Assembly: GCA_002387735.1 (NCBI GenBank)
Contig: DGKJ01000013.1
Location: forward strand, 1-6,490
Length of the DNA: 6,490 nucleotides
Direction: 5' to 3'
Source of the DNA: Bacteriovoracaceae bacterium UBA4573
GTDB lineage: Bacteria; Bdellovibrionota; UBA1018; UBA923
The position numbers were made by a program, and so were the translations under genes. Below are positions 1-6,490 of the stretch, piece by piece. Every line of letters starts with the position of its first letter. The first letter of the stretch is position 1. The notes beneath the pieces were generated by a model that had not been told where the DNA came from, did not search any database, and saw only the letters and a program-made list of their open reading frames with translations.

Positions 1-1
1 A

Positions 2-1153
2 CCTATTCACGCGAACGCTGCTTGCCCTAGTTTATTTGAAACGATCCGTGAGTTAAAGAAACAAGGTGTTTCTGCCGCCGACCGCCGCAGAGCAGTCCTA
101 CCAAAGCTATCCGCAACAACAGTGCGAGCACGCTTTGATGATGCAAAGAAAAGCGGAAAAAAAGAGATTTACCTACCCGAACTTGTGCCTGATGTTCGTT
201 GGGCATTAGCCTCATTGAAAGAACGACATGACGCTGCAATTCGCAAGTCGCCGTTTACTCCTGAGCAAATAAACCACCTTGAAGAGGCCGCAGAATTTTA
301 TCGCCTACGATTTAGCTCGATCTTAGACGACCCAAGAGGCGTACCAATGAGGGACTGGTTGGCACTTAGCGAAGATTACGTCGTATTCACTGAATATCTA
401 GACAACATCGCACAAATAGCCGGACAACCTAAGATTCACCGAAGTGTAATTGCGAACAAAGGGCAAATAGATGGCAACGTCTCATTCTACATGCGAGATC
501 CAATAAAAATAGAGGACAAATACCTATTCTACCGTAGTTACGAAGAAGGTGACATCATCGTTAATCCCAGTAAATGGGAACCTGAGGGCTGGGTGGGTGT
601 GCCAACAGCCAGAGATTTTGACATCGCCGAACTAAACGAATGGATGAGCGAAGGCGTCATGCCGATCGGCGTAACCGACAGACGTGTAAGCTTTGATGGC
701 GCTAACGAGTCTGCCTGGGGTTTCTTTGATCATGATCGTATTCATCTTGATGATGTTCCGCCTTACAACACGCGTATTCCCGGCTTTTCGCCCAAATCAT
801 ACTTCGAATTATTTCGGAAGTTCGGGGCCCAATTTCGGGACACAATGACTCAAAAAAACCTAGAGGTCATTTGGTTCTACTTCTACCACGAACTGGGACC
901 TAATAGGGGCATATACTCTTACAACCCGTCAGACCTTATTAAGAGCGTAGCAGATCCTAGACAACGAGACCGCGTTGTTAGGGGAATCGTTTCTCGCATT
1001 CAATCAAAAGATGATCTTGGTTCTTTTTATGGTGATCAACTACCAACCGTAAAACACATCGACGAGGCGCTCGACGAACTTTTGCACTTTGCGAAGAATT
1101 TAGAAAAAGACAAAACCATTCCAGCTTTGCCGTTAACGCCAGCGCAAAATTAG
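2..1153 (+). CDS. Unrecognised cytoplasmic-type protein, 3' portion (5' end outside window)
   Basis: The frame is open from the window edge to a TAG at 1151-1153, giving 383 visible residues. The first possible start inside the window, GTG at 122, has no Shine-Dalgarno sequence ahead of it. The 40 codons before it read as ordinary protein with charged helical character, so the real start most likely lies upstream. I do not recognise the family. The chain has no signal peptide or membrane segment and only one visible Cys (residue 8 from the edge), so a cytoplasmic location is inferred. The N-terminal 100 residues are Lys/Arg/Glu-rich and look helical. The middle and C-terminal parts are rich in aromatic residues. 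Two segments look conserved by composition: FFDHDRIHLDD (residues 241-251) and WFYFYHELGPNRGIYSYNP (291-309). Their His/Asp/Glu residues could bind a metal, but this is speculation. The protein ends in a Lys/Glu-rich helix and a short Pro-containing tail. It is convergent with the channel gene. Confidence 0.8.
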   Translation, partial: PIHANAACPSLFETIRELKKQGVSAADRRRAVLPKLSATTVRARFDDAKKSGKKEIYLPELVPDVRWALASLKERHDAAIRKSPFTPEQINHLEEAAEFYRLRFSSILDDPRGVPMRDWLALSEDYVVFTEYLDNIAQIAGQPKIHRSVIANKGQIDGNVSFYMRDPIKIEDKYLFYRSYEEGDIIVNPSKWEPEGWVGVPTARDFDIAELNEWMSEGVMPIGVTDRRVSFDGANESAWGFFDHDRIHLDDVPPYNTRIPGFSPKSYFELFRKFGAQFRDTMTQKNLEVIWFYFYHELGPNRGIYSYNPSDLIKSVADPRQRDRVVRGIVSRIQSKDDLGSFYGDQLPTVKHIDEALDELLHFAKNLEKDKTIPALPLTPAQN

Positions 1154-1167
1154 ATTGCACAGAGAAC

Positions 1168-1185
1168 TCCTGATATTTTTCAGGA
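1168..1185. terminator. Weak hairpin after the first gene, possibly a bidirectional terminator
   Basis: The arms TCCTGA (1168-1173) and TCAGGA (1180-1185) pair perfectly over 6 bp around an AT-rich 6-nt loop, 15 nt after the TAG at 1153. An ATTTT run follows at 1190-1194 on the plus strand, but there is no proper uninterrupted U-tract on either strand. The position between convergent genes suits a shared terminator. The low G+C of the stem makes this a weak call. Confidence 0.3.
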
Positions 1186-1235
1186 TCAAATTTTACAAAA
1201 CCTCAGCTGAATTGCCAGATAAGGGCCATATTCTT

Positions 1236-1251
1236 TCGGTCGAAGCACCGA
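1236..1251. terminator. Small hairpin downstream of the channel gene
   Basis: TCGGT (1236-1240) and ACCGA (1247-1251) form a 5-bp stem with a 6-nt loop. Read on the minus strand, the hairpin lies about 20 nt past the channel stop codon. The loop reads GCTTCG there, a stable-looking loop, but no T-run follows. It may help end or protect the channel transcript. The evidence is position and pairing only. Confidence 0.2.
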
Positions 1252-1272
1252 TAGATCAATAACAGGAGGCCT

Positions 1273-2352
1273 CTAAGAAGGTAATCGCGTGTCATGTTCA
1301 ACGTGAATGCGACTCTTCGGCAAGTGCTGCGGGCGCTGGGTTTGCATATAGGAAATCAATTTTTCACGCACGTAACATTTCAAATCAAATGCTTTCGAGG
1401 AATCGGCTGCACTCATGATCGTGCGTACTTCAACGGTGCGCTCTGTAGTACCCGTCACCTGAAGTTCGGCGACGTCTCCGTCCCAAAGGGGAGTGGCTCT
1501 GAGCACTTTCCTAAACTCAACTCGAAGCTCTTCGACTGAAACGCAGTAATCTACGTAAATAAACGCCGTAGTGATCATTTGCGACGAGGTGCGAGTCCAG
1601 TTTTCAAAAGGCTTCTCGGCAAAATAGGTAATCGGTAAGATAAGTCTGCGTAAGTCCCAGAGTCTTACAACAACGTAGGTCAACGTAATTTCTTCAATCT
1701 TCCCCCACTCTTTTTCAACCACCACGACGTCGTCGATACGGATGGGCTGGGTAAATGCAATCTGAAAACCAGCAAGCACATTTGAAAGTGACCGTTGCGC
1801 GGCAAAACCAATAACCACTCCCGCAACGCCGGCGGACGCGAGCAGACTCGCCCCAAACTTTCGTGCCCCTTCAAACATATAGAGGACTGCCCCCGTTCCA
1901 ATGAACCACACCATGAGCAGTAACATTTTTTCGATAAATATAATTTGGGTACGACGAGAACGTTCGACCAGATTGTCGGTAATCGTAATATCTAGATTTT
2001 CAAATAAGATAATTCGTCCAAGTTTTACGATTCTAGCGCTAAACCACGCCGCGCTAAAAATTGTGAAGAGCCGAATAACTCTCGCAATATTCGCTTCGTA
2101 CTCAGGTTCAATTCGAAATTTTCTGAAAGTCGCGATCAAGGCCAGACCAATAAGTAAAAATAAAAATGACGGAAAGAAATGGCGTCTCAGAGAGACATTC
2201 TTGGGCAAGGCATTTATTTTTTGGCCTATATAGCGCTCAAGAACATAAAATACCAAAAGCCTTACAACCACCGCCGTTGCAAGAATTACTACGAGTATTG
2301 GAATATTTAGCCTGACTGCTTCAAAAACGACCGCGAGATATTTGGCAAACAT
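1273..2352 (-). CDS. MscS-family mechanosensitive ion channel
   Basis: This is a 359-aa inner-membrane channel of the MscS family. Members open under membrane tension to release solutes during hypo-osmotic shock. Hydrophobic segments lie at about residues 14-37, 59-76, 90-113, 138-160 and 166-187, more than the three of E. coli MscS (286 aa). The last is the pore helix, with the Gly/Ala packing pattern GASLLASAGVAGVVIGFAAQ (167-186) followed by the SLSNVLAGF turn. The beta domain follows (about 203-253: PIRIDDVVVV, EWGKIEEITLTYVVVRLWD, LPITYF, NWTR) and is typical of the subgroup. The C-terminal alpha/beta domain covers about 258-340. The start is ATG at 2352. GAGGAG (2353-2358) abuts it with no spacer, which is unusual, and a consensus -10 overlaps the region just upstream. 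No in-frame partner gene is present. The gene is divergent from the secreted-protein gene and convergent with the first gene. Family assignment is firm; the paralogue type is not resolved. Confidence 0.96.
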   Translation of the reverse strand: MFAKYLAVVFEAVRLNIPILVVILATAVVVRLLVFYVLERYIGQKINALPKNVSLRRHFFPSFLFLLIGLALIATFRKFRIEPEYEANIARVIRLFTIFSAAWFSARIVKLGRIILFENLDITITDNLVERSRRTQIIFIEKMLLLMVWFIGTGAVLYMFEGARKFGASLLASAGVAGVVIGFAAQRSLSNVLAGFQIAFTQPIRIDDVVVVEKEWGKIEEITLTYVVVRLWDLRRLILPITYFAEKPFENWTRTSSQMITTAFIYVDYCVSVEELRVEFRKVLRATPLWDGDVAELQVTGTTERTVEVRTIMSAADSSKAFDLKCYVREKLISYMQTQRPQHLPKSRIHVEHDTRLPS

Positions 2353-2358
2353 CTCCTC

Positions 2359-2386
2359 ATTATAACAGCGCAGTTAATGTTGAAAA
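2359..2386 (-). promoter_or_regulatory. Extended -10 promoter of the MscS-family gene
   Basis: On the minus strand, TGTTATAAT (2367-2359) is a perfect extended -10 (TGn plus TATAAT). TTTTCA (2386-2381), matching TTGACA at 4 of 6 positions, sits 16 bp upstream as a possible -35. Counting 7 nt from the end of the -10 puts the start of transcription at or within a base or two of 2352, the A of the channel ATG. The transcript would therefore be leaderless or nearly so. Confidence 0.55.
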
Positions 2387-2390
2387 CAGT

Positions 2391-2399
2391 TGGTATAAA
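2391..2399 (+). promoter_or_regulatory. Possible extended -10 promoter reading towards the secreted-protein gene
   Basis: TGGTATAAA is an extended -10 (TGn plus TATAAA, 5 of 6 to consensus) on the plus strand, without a convincing -35. Transcription would start near 2406 and leave a leader of about 225 nt before the ATG at 2631. That leader would contain the 2492-2530 inverted repeat. A GGAGGT at 2406-2411 falls right at the predicted start, with no start codon within reach, so it probably does not act as a ribosome site. TACAAT at 2611-2616 is a rival -10 but lies too close to the gene. Confidence 0.3.
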
Positions 2400-2491
2400 G
2401 CGCTCGGAGGTAACCACTTCGAAACGGGGCAAATAATATCACGATGAAAAATTTTGCCCTCTGTTCCGAGCAGATTAGCGAACGTATCTTT

Positions 2492-2530
2492 TTCCGGAAT
2501 TACGGACAAGGACCGTACTTAATTCCGGAA
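2492..2530. repeat. 11-bp perfect inverted repeat in the divergent intergenic region (operator or leader hairpin)
   Basis: TTCCGGAATTA (2492-2502) is matched by its exact reverse complement TAATTCCGGAA (2520-2530), with 17 bp between. As RNA, the outer arms can pair while TACGG (2501-2505) pairs with CCGTA (2513-2517) around a 7-nt loop, leaving a small bulge on the 3' side. Each arm also contains the self-palindrome TTCCGGAA, so the site could instead be two half-sites for a dimeric regulator, with centres about 31 bp apart (close to three helical turns). No T-run follows on either strand, which argues against a terminator. Confidence 0.6.
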
Positions 2531-2616
2531 CTGCACTAAGTAATTTCAAGTACTTACCCCACTTTTTCGACTGGAACCACACTTGCACTTCTTGGGCACA
2601 ACACGTTTATTACAAT

Positions 2617-2620
2617 GGAG
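2617..2620 (+). promoter_or_regulatory. Shine-Dalgarno that decides the start at 2631
   Basis: GGAG lies 10 nt before ATG 2631, slightly longer than usual. It supports this ATG over the in-frame TTG at 2583, which would add 16 residues ahead of the signal peptide and has no ribosome site of its own. Confidence 0.5.
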
Positions 2621-2630
2621 AATTGTTTGT

Positions 2631-4460
2631 ATGTTTAAGACCCACAATAAGTCCCTAAAACAAATCGTACTTACACTAGGCGTCGTCTCGATGCTTCTTT
2701 CCTCTTCGGTCTGGGCTCAGAAGACTAGCCGAATGTTGAGGGTGGCTGGAAAACAGCCCGCGTTAGGGCAAGGCTATGATCCCCAAACCGAGAACTTTAA
2801 ATTTCAGTGCATCAAGTCGGAGAATTACGCGTATTCCCCCGTTGCTCAAAGCACCCTCGGCGTTGGAATCGAAATTAGCAACAGCGCATTAGAAACTGAG
2901 TTTGGATTTGAAACTAAATCTCGCGCTCGACTAGGTCTCAGCAAAGTAAGTGCTCAGAGCGATTATTTAAAGAAAACACGTACGTCGAACTACAGTCACT
3001 CTGTTCACTATAAATTTGACGGAAAGGCGTCACAAGTAAGTTTTGATCAACAGGCAAAGAGCGGATTGGATTTACTTACGCCGCAAGCAGTTAAACTCCT
3101 AGACACTAAAGGCAACTTACCAAAGATTACTGCCGACTTTATTACACTATGCGGCAGTGAAGTAGTAACCGCTATCGATCGAGGCTTTAAGCTTTATGTG
3201 TCAGTTTCGGTTTCGTTTAGCGACTCTTCGAGTTTCGCTAAATTCGGTGGTTCCGCTTCACTTAGCGGGGGCTGGGGAAGTATCGAAGCAACCATTAAAA
3301 ACTTGAGCCACGAAACCAGACGCAACGGAAGCATTTCGGTTATTGCCTATCAATTAGGTGGAAGTCCGGACGAACTTTCCAAGATTTTCAAATCACGAAG
3401 TGGAACATCAAATATAATTTCTTGTTCGATGAGCAATATCGACGCGTGTAAGTCGGTATTTTCGGACGTATTCGACTACGCTTCTGGCGAATTTATCCAA
3501 CAAACCGTAAGCAAGGATTATAGTCCAAAAACTAGTATATCGGGAGTGGCCAACCTCGTTTATTACACTGAAGACTGGCAAGTGTTTGGCATTCAGACCA
3601 CCAAAACCGTAAGCAACAGTGAACTCGATAGACAACGTAAGAATTATTTTAAACTTTACGAGGACGAGCTTAAGAAATCTACAGCGGTAAAATCTTCGGC
3701 TCAAAGCGGCGTGGCCATTCTTTCTAAAGAAGAACGAGTTCTGTATGAAAAAGCGCAAGAAATAATTGAAGACAATATTGAAGAGATCCTTTCAAAAGAA
3801 CAGAACTGCTTCGATATCGACTCCACGGACGACAAAACTAAAGCCGCAGAATACTGCAAAAAAGCAGTTAATGCCTTAACCAAGCACATTAGCGATTCGA
3901 TGAAAAATGTACCTGATCACGTTTTTCTTTCAGCTCAGGACAAATGCGGATCTTCGTACTGTAAGTCTTGCGTGAATCTTGGGACATTTTCTAAACCCAA
4001 ATTTACCTGCCTAAAGTGCGAAGCAACGATAAACGACATTTACGGAAAAGCATTCGAACTGAGCATGAGTTCTACTCACCCCACTTTCACTTGCAATAAC
4101 ATGCCCACCGGTAAAACAGTTACCGTGTCGGTAGATGGCAAACATGGAAACTGCGGTTGGAAAGGCACTTCACATGGGAATTGGTATGGAGAAATGTTCC
4201 TAAATATAATAGAGCCGTCCGGTTACTCCGGCGACTCGGCCTATATCCGTGCGGAAAACCAAACCGGGGCGCGACATCGGGCGAATGCAACCATGTCTGT
4301 TACGGTCGGAGATAGCGGAACTATCACAGCCGACCTTTCGGACGGAACTTGCCAAGCGGCAAACACGACGGTCGACCAACAGATCCAAGTTTTAGACCCG
4401 GATTTTTACATTGGCATCGCCGTAACCGATAGTGACCTAAAACAATTGGGGGGATTCTAA
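2631..4460 (+). CDS. Secreted MACPF-like (putative pore-forming) protein with Cys cluster and beta-rich C-terminus
   Basis: The product is 609 aa. Residues 1-29 are a Sec signal peptide: basic N-region (K3, K7, K10), hydrophobic core, and VWA before a likely cut at A29/Q30. No lipobox is present. Residues 60-320 follow the order of a MACPF/CDC pore-forming domain. An amphipathic polar stretch (95-145) could be the first membrane hairpin. The core FITLCGSEVVTAIDRGF (170-186) stands where the family has its Tyr-Gly-Thr-His segment, although Thr-His is replaced by Ser-Glu. A Ser/Gly-rich stretch (194-230) could be the second hairpin, and SISVIAYQLGG (234-244) resembles the strand and Gly-Gly turn that follow. 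Residues 329-392 are charged and helical. C439, C444, C447, C460 and C463 form a compact cluster. Residues 485-600 look beta-rich. There are 14 Cys in all, an even number compatible with disulfides in an exported protein. The pore-forming role is inferred from pattern and needs a profile or structure search. An exported protein of another fold is the alternative. Confidence 0.85.
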   Translation: MFKTHNKSLKQIVLTLGVVSMLLSSSVWAQKTSRMLRVAGKQPALGQGYDPQTENFKFQCIKSENYAYSPVAQSTLGVGIEISNSALETEFGFETKSRARLGLSKVSAQSDYLKKTRTSNYSHSVHYKFDGKASQVSFDQQAKSGLDLLTPQAVKLLDTKGNLPKITADFITLCGSEVVTAIDRGFKLYVSVSVSFSDSSSFAKFGGSASLSGGWGSIEATIKNLSHETRRNGSISVIAYQLGGSPDELSKIFKSRSGTSNIISCSMSNIDACKSVFSDVFDYASGEFIQQTVSKDYSPKTSISGVANLVYYTEDWQVFGIQTTKTVSNSELDRQRKNYFKLYEDELKKSTAVKSSAQSGVAILSKEERVLYEKAQEIIEDNIEEILSKEQNCFDIDSTDDKTKAAEYCKKAVNALTKHISDSMKNVPDHVFLSAQDKCGSSYCKSCVNLGTFSKPKFTCLKCEATINDIYGKAFELSMSSTHPTFTCNNMPTGKTVTVSVDGKHGNCGWKGTSHGNWYGEMFLNIIEPSGYSGDSAYIRAENQTGARHRANATMSVTVGDSGTITADLSDGTCQAANTTVDQQIQVLDPDFYIGIAVTDSDLKQLGGF

Positions 4461-4530
4461 GAAAGGGGCCTAACCTGATTCAGGTGTGGTAACGGACAAA
4501 CGGAGTGCTTTAAGGCAGATTCATCGAAAA

Positions 4531-6490
4531 TCAGTCGGATAAATATATTCCGACGGTATTATCGGTTGAACACGTAAGCGCAAAATCCAACGCGCCGTCT
4601 CCGTTAAGATCCGCGACATCACCCCAGCCAGAATCAGTGCAGTTAATTTCGGTGTCGGTGGTAGTAAAACCAGTAAATCCAGTGGTTAAGTCACTGGTCA
4701 TTACCTCAACGGAAGCATCGCGAGTAAGGGCAATTGCGACGTCGAGGTCGCCGTCCCAATCGAAATCACCGGACAATACTGCGGTAGCGTTGCCGTCCGC
4801 GCCTGTAACGTCATAGTTAAGGGGAGCCAAAAAAGAACCCAACGCACCTGTTCCGTCGCCCCGAACGTACTGCAACTCCCTGTCCTGCGCACCTGCAGTC
4901 GCTGTGTTGGCGATGAAAAAGTCTAACCAACCGTCACGGTTAATGTCCGCAGTGATGACGTCGATTATATCGTTGCCGACGGCTTCGTTCAAAACAGTTG
5001 TGAATGCAACCGGAAATCCCCCGGAGCCGTCGTTGAGCGCCGCGGTAAGATCAGCCACAGTGCGAGTTGCGACCGAAATGTCGAGGTTTCCGTCATTGTC
5101 CAAATCGGCAAGACTTCCTCTCCAGGTATCGTTCGGCCCGTCGATAACAGAATCATACGTCGAGAGAACTGCAGCACTGTTATTAAAGAATACTTCTACG
5201 GCCGAATTGGCGTCTCCGGTTTCAATGCCTATGACCACCACATCTGGGTCGCCGTCTTTATCCATGTCTCCCACCTCGACGTCCCAAGGCGTACCCGCGC
5301 CTGCTAAAAAATTTTGGGTATCGGCCAGAGTAAACGTGCCATCGCGGTCATTGGTAAAAGTTTGCACAGTGCCGTCGGTACGAAGGGTGACTACGAAGTC
5401 TAGCCACCCATCTCGAGTAAAATCTGTGAGTTCAATACCGCAGGGTTGGGACCCCGCACCGGAGCCTACGTTTAGATTTTCGACCAAAGCAAACGCCCCT
5501 GAACCGTTGTTGTCGTAAACTCCGACCGTGCCGCTACCTAAATTTGAATAAACAATGTCGATGTCGCCGTCATGATCGATGTCGCCGAGTGCGGCATCGC
5601 ACTGCGTGCTCCCGGGTATGGTGCTCGCTTGCGTTACTGTGGCTGGATCGGCAGGGTCGGTACCTGAAACCAAAGTTGGTACGTTGTCGGTCGATTCAAT
5701 GGCCACAGCGTCGGGCTCCCCGTTGCGGTTAAAATCGGCCGCCACGATTGCCATTGGCCCGTCACTCGTTGCAGTGTTGGTGGCGGCGCCAAAGGTTGCG
5801 CCCGCAGCGCCAAGCAAAACACTGATGTTATCTGAACCGTTATTAGTTACCGCGATATCTAAATCACCATCTCGATTAAAGTCGGCAACCACCACGCCAA
5901 CCGGATTGGTGCCCACGGTGTAAGTGGTTTCGGCACCGAAAGTTCCATCTCCAACTCCAGTGCGAATAGAAATATTCGAACTGCCGGAATTGGCCGTCAC
6001 TACGTCAAGTGCTCCATCTTTATTAAAATCGCCGAGCGCGACGCCCACCGGAGTCGTCCCCATAGCGTAGCTCACCGCGGCGTTAAAGGTTCCATTACCA
6101 TTACCCAGCAGGACCGAAATTGTATTCGCTCCCGAATTGGCAACTACGATTGAAAGCTTTCCGTCGTTCGCAGTTCCATTCAGGTCTAAAACCCCCGAAG
6201 CAATACCCGTTGGCATATCACCGACCGCGTAGGTCGCACCAAAGGTAAGCGTTCCACCGAAACTGCCCATCAAGGGGGCCACCTGATCAGAACCTATGAG
6301 AGTGACCACCGCGTCCAGATCGCCATCAGTGTCGAAGTTGCCCATGGTGATTCCAATGTTCGCTGACCACGCAAAATTGCTCGAAGCCGCGCCAAAGGTA
6401 CCGTCTCCGTTTCCTGGAATGTAATAAACGTTGCTGGTATCGCTGGTTACGAAAAGATCCAGATCACCGTCACGATCTAAGTCACCCGCC
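4531..6490 (-). CDS. FG-GAP/VCBS repeat protein, C-terminal portion (5' end outside window)
   Basis: The frame is open from the window's right edge to TGA at 4531-4533, giving 652 visible residues. ATG 6345 is internal: the 48 codons before it read as another repeat (GDLDRDGDLDLFV), so the start lies beyond the window. The visible chain is made entirely of repeats of about 50 residues, each with a Ca-binding-like Asp motif of the type D-x-[DN]-x-D-G-x-x-D and a GxGDGTFGA-type turn. This is the hallmark of FG-GAP/VCBS beta-propeller blades, as in integrin alpha chains and many secreted bacterial proteins. Such proteins are usually exported and act in adhesion, surface display or ligand binding. 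The signal peptide must be outside the window. The chain stops right after the last blade's final strand (VGIYLSD), with no sorting domain, autotransporter barrel or membrane anchor at this end. The gene is convergent with the secreted MACPF-like gene across 70 bp without a clear terminator. Ligand and exact role are unknown. Confidence 0.93.
   Translation of the reverse strand, partial: AGDLDRDGDLDLFVTSDTSNVYYIPGNGDGTFGAASSNFAWSANIGITMGNFDTDGDLDAVVTLIGSDQVAPLMGSFGGTLTFGATYAVGDMPTGIASGVLDLNGTANDGKLSIVVANSGANTISVLLGNGNGTFNAAVSYAMGTTPVGVALGDFNKDGALDVVTANSGSSNISIRTGVGDGTFGAETTYTVGTNPVGVVVADFNRDGDLDIAVTNNGSDNISVLLGAAGATFGAATNTATSDGPMAIVAADFNRNGEPDAVAIESTDNVPTLVSGTDPADPATVTQASTIPGSTQCDAALGDIDHDGDIDIVYSNLGSGTVGVYDNNGSGAFALVENLNVGSGAGSQPCGIELTDFTRDGWLDFVVTLRTDGTVQTFTNDRDGTFTLADTQNFLAGAGTPWDVEVGDMDKDGDPDVVVIGIETGDANSAVEVFFNNSAAVLSTYDSVIDGPNDTWRGSLADLDNDGNLDISVATRTVADLTAALNDGSGGFPVAFTTVLNEAVGNDIIDVITADINRDGWLDFFIANTATAGAQDRELQYVRGDGTGALGSFLAPLNYDVTGADGNATAVLSGDFDWDGDLDVAIALTRDASVEVMTSDLTTGFTGFTTTDTEINCTDSGWGDVADLNGDGALDFALTCSTDNTVGIYLSD
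4531..6490 (-). repeat. Thirteen tandem FG-GAP/VCBS coding repeats
   Basis: Counting residues from the right window edge, the Asp motifs begin near 3, 51, 100, 154, 203, 252, 303, 356, 408, 462, 515, 575 and 627, a spacing of 48 to 60 residues (about 145-180 bp). The third (GVLDLNGTANDGKLS) carries a short insertion and is degenerate. The sixth (ADFNRNGEPD) has Asn for a central Asp. Trp variants (RDGWLDF) occur twice, and WDGDLD once. Thirteen visible blades exceed one seven-bladed propeller, so the protein probably forms two or more. Confidence 0.9.

Noticed and set aside
2406..2411. GGAGGT as a strong Shine-Dalgarno.
   Set aside because: No ATG, GTG or TTG falls within about 15 nt downstream, so no gene can be assigned to it.
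2444..2539. A 31-codon plus-strand ORF (ATG 2444, stop 2537-2539) in the divergent intergenic region.
   Set aside because: It has no ribosome site at a usable distance, and its second half is simply the inverted repeat. Nothing about the peptide suggests a product. It could still be a leader peptide, but it is unsupported.
2583..2630. An upstream TTG start that would lengthen the secreted protein by 16 residues.
   Set aside because: It would bury the signal peptide behind an extra segment and lacks a ribosome site. ATG 2631 has GGAG upstream and gives a normal Sec signal.
4461..4530. A possible terminator between the convergent genes (ACCTG and CAGGT around ATT, near 4473-4486).
   Set aside because: The stem is only 5 bp with a 3-nt loop and no T-run on either side, which is too weak to list as a terminator.
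4904..5518. A 204-codon plus-strand ORF opposite the FG-GAP gene.
   Set aside because: The product is Ser/Pro/Val-rich low-complexity sequence that mirrors the repeated Asp/Gly codons of the real gene on the other strand. Other antisense ORFs under this gene and under the MACPF-like and channel genes are rejected for the same reason.
4531..6490. Higher G+C in the FG-GAP gene than in the neighbouring genes as a sign of horizontal transfer.
   Set aside because: Spot counts by eye suggest a modest rise, but the protein is dominated by Gly, Ala, Asp and Thr, whose codons raise G+C on their own. No mobile element or att site was seen.

Overview
The window is a piece of a Gram-negative-type bacterial chromosome of moderate G+C. 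It holds four protein genes, two of which run off the ends, in an alternating arrangement (+, -, +, -), so no two neighbours share an operon. No tRNA, rRNA, CRISPR array, insertion sequence or phage gene is visible. The mix of a MscS-type inner-membrane channel, a secreted Cys-containing protein with a Sec signal peptide, and a long FG-GAP/VCBS repeat protein fits a free-living or predatory proteobacterium-like organism such as Bdellovibrionota. That assignment is an impression and has not been tested.

Left part (1-1272): the 3' portion of an unrecognised, apparently cytoplasmic gene is open from the window edge to 1153. It faces a MscS-family mechanosensitive channel gene across a 119-bp gap that holds two weak hairpins. 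Centre (1273-2352, minus): the channel gene is confidently assigned from its glycine/alanine pore helix and beta domain. Its ATG sits exactly where transcription from a consensus extended -10 promoter would begin, so a leaderless mRNA is possible.

Divergent region (2353-2630): this carries the channel promoter, a second possible extended -10 on the plus strand, and a striking 11-bp inverted repeat. It leads into a 609-aa secreted protein (2631-4460). That protein has a clear signal peptide, an N-terminal half laid out like a MACPF/CDC-type pore-forming domain, a charged helical linker, a compact Cys cluster, and a beta-rich C-terminal segment. This is the most interesting gene in the window, and the MACPF reading is an inference from pattern only.

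Right part (4531-6490, minus): a convergent gene, lacking its 5' end in this window, encodes at least 13 consecutive FG-GAP/VCBS repeats with Ca-binding-like Asp motifs about every 50 residues. It is probably a secreted or surface beta-propeller protein. It shares a 70-bp tail-to-tail gap with the secreted protein. Both look extracytoplasmic, but nothing in the sequence links them functionally.
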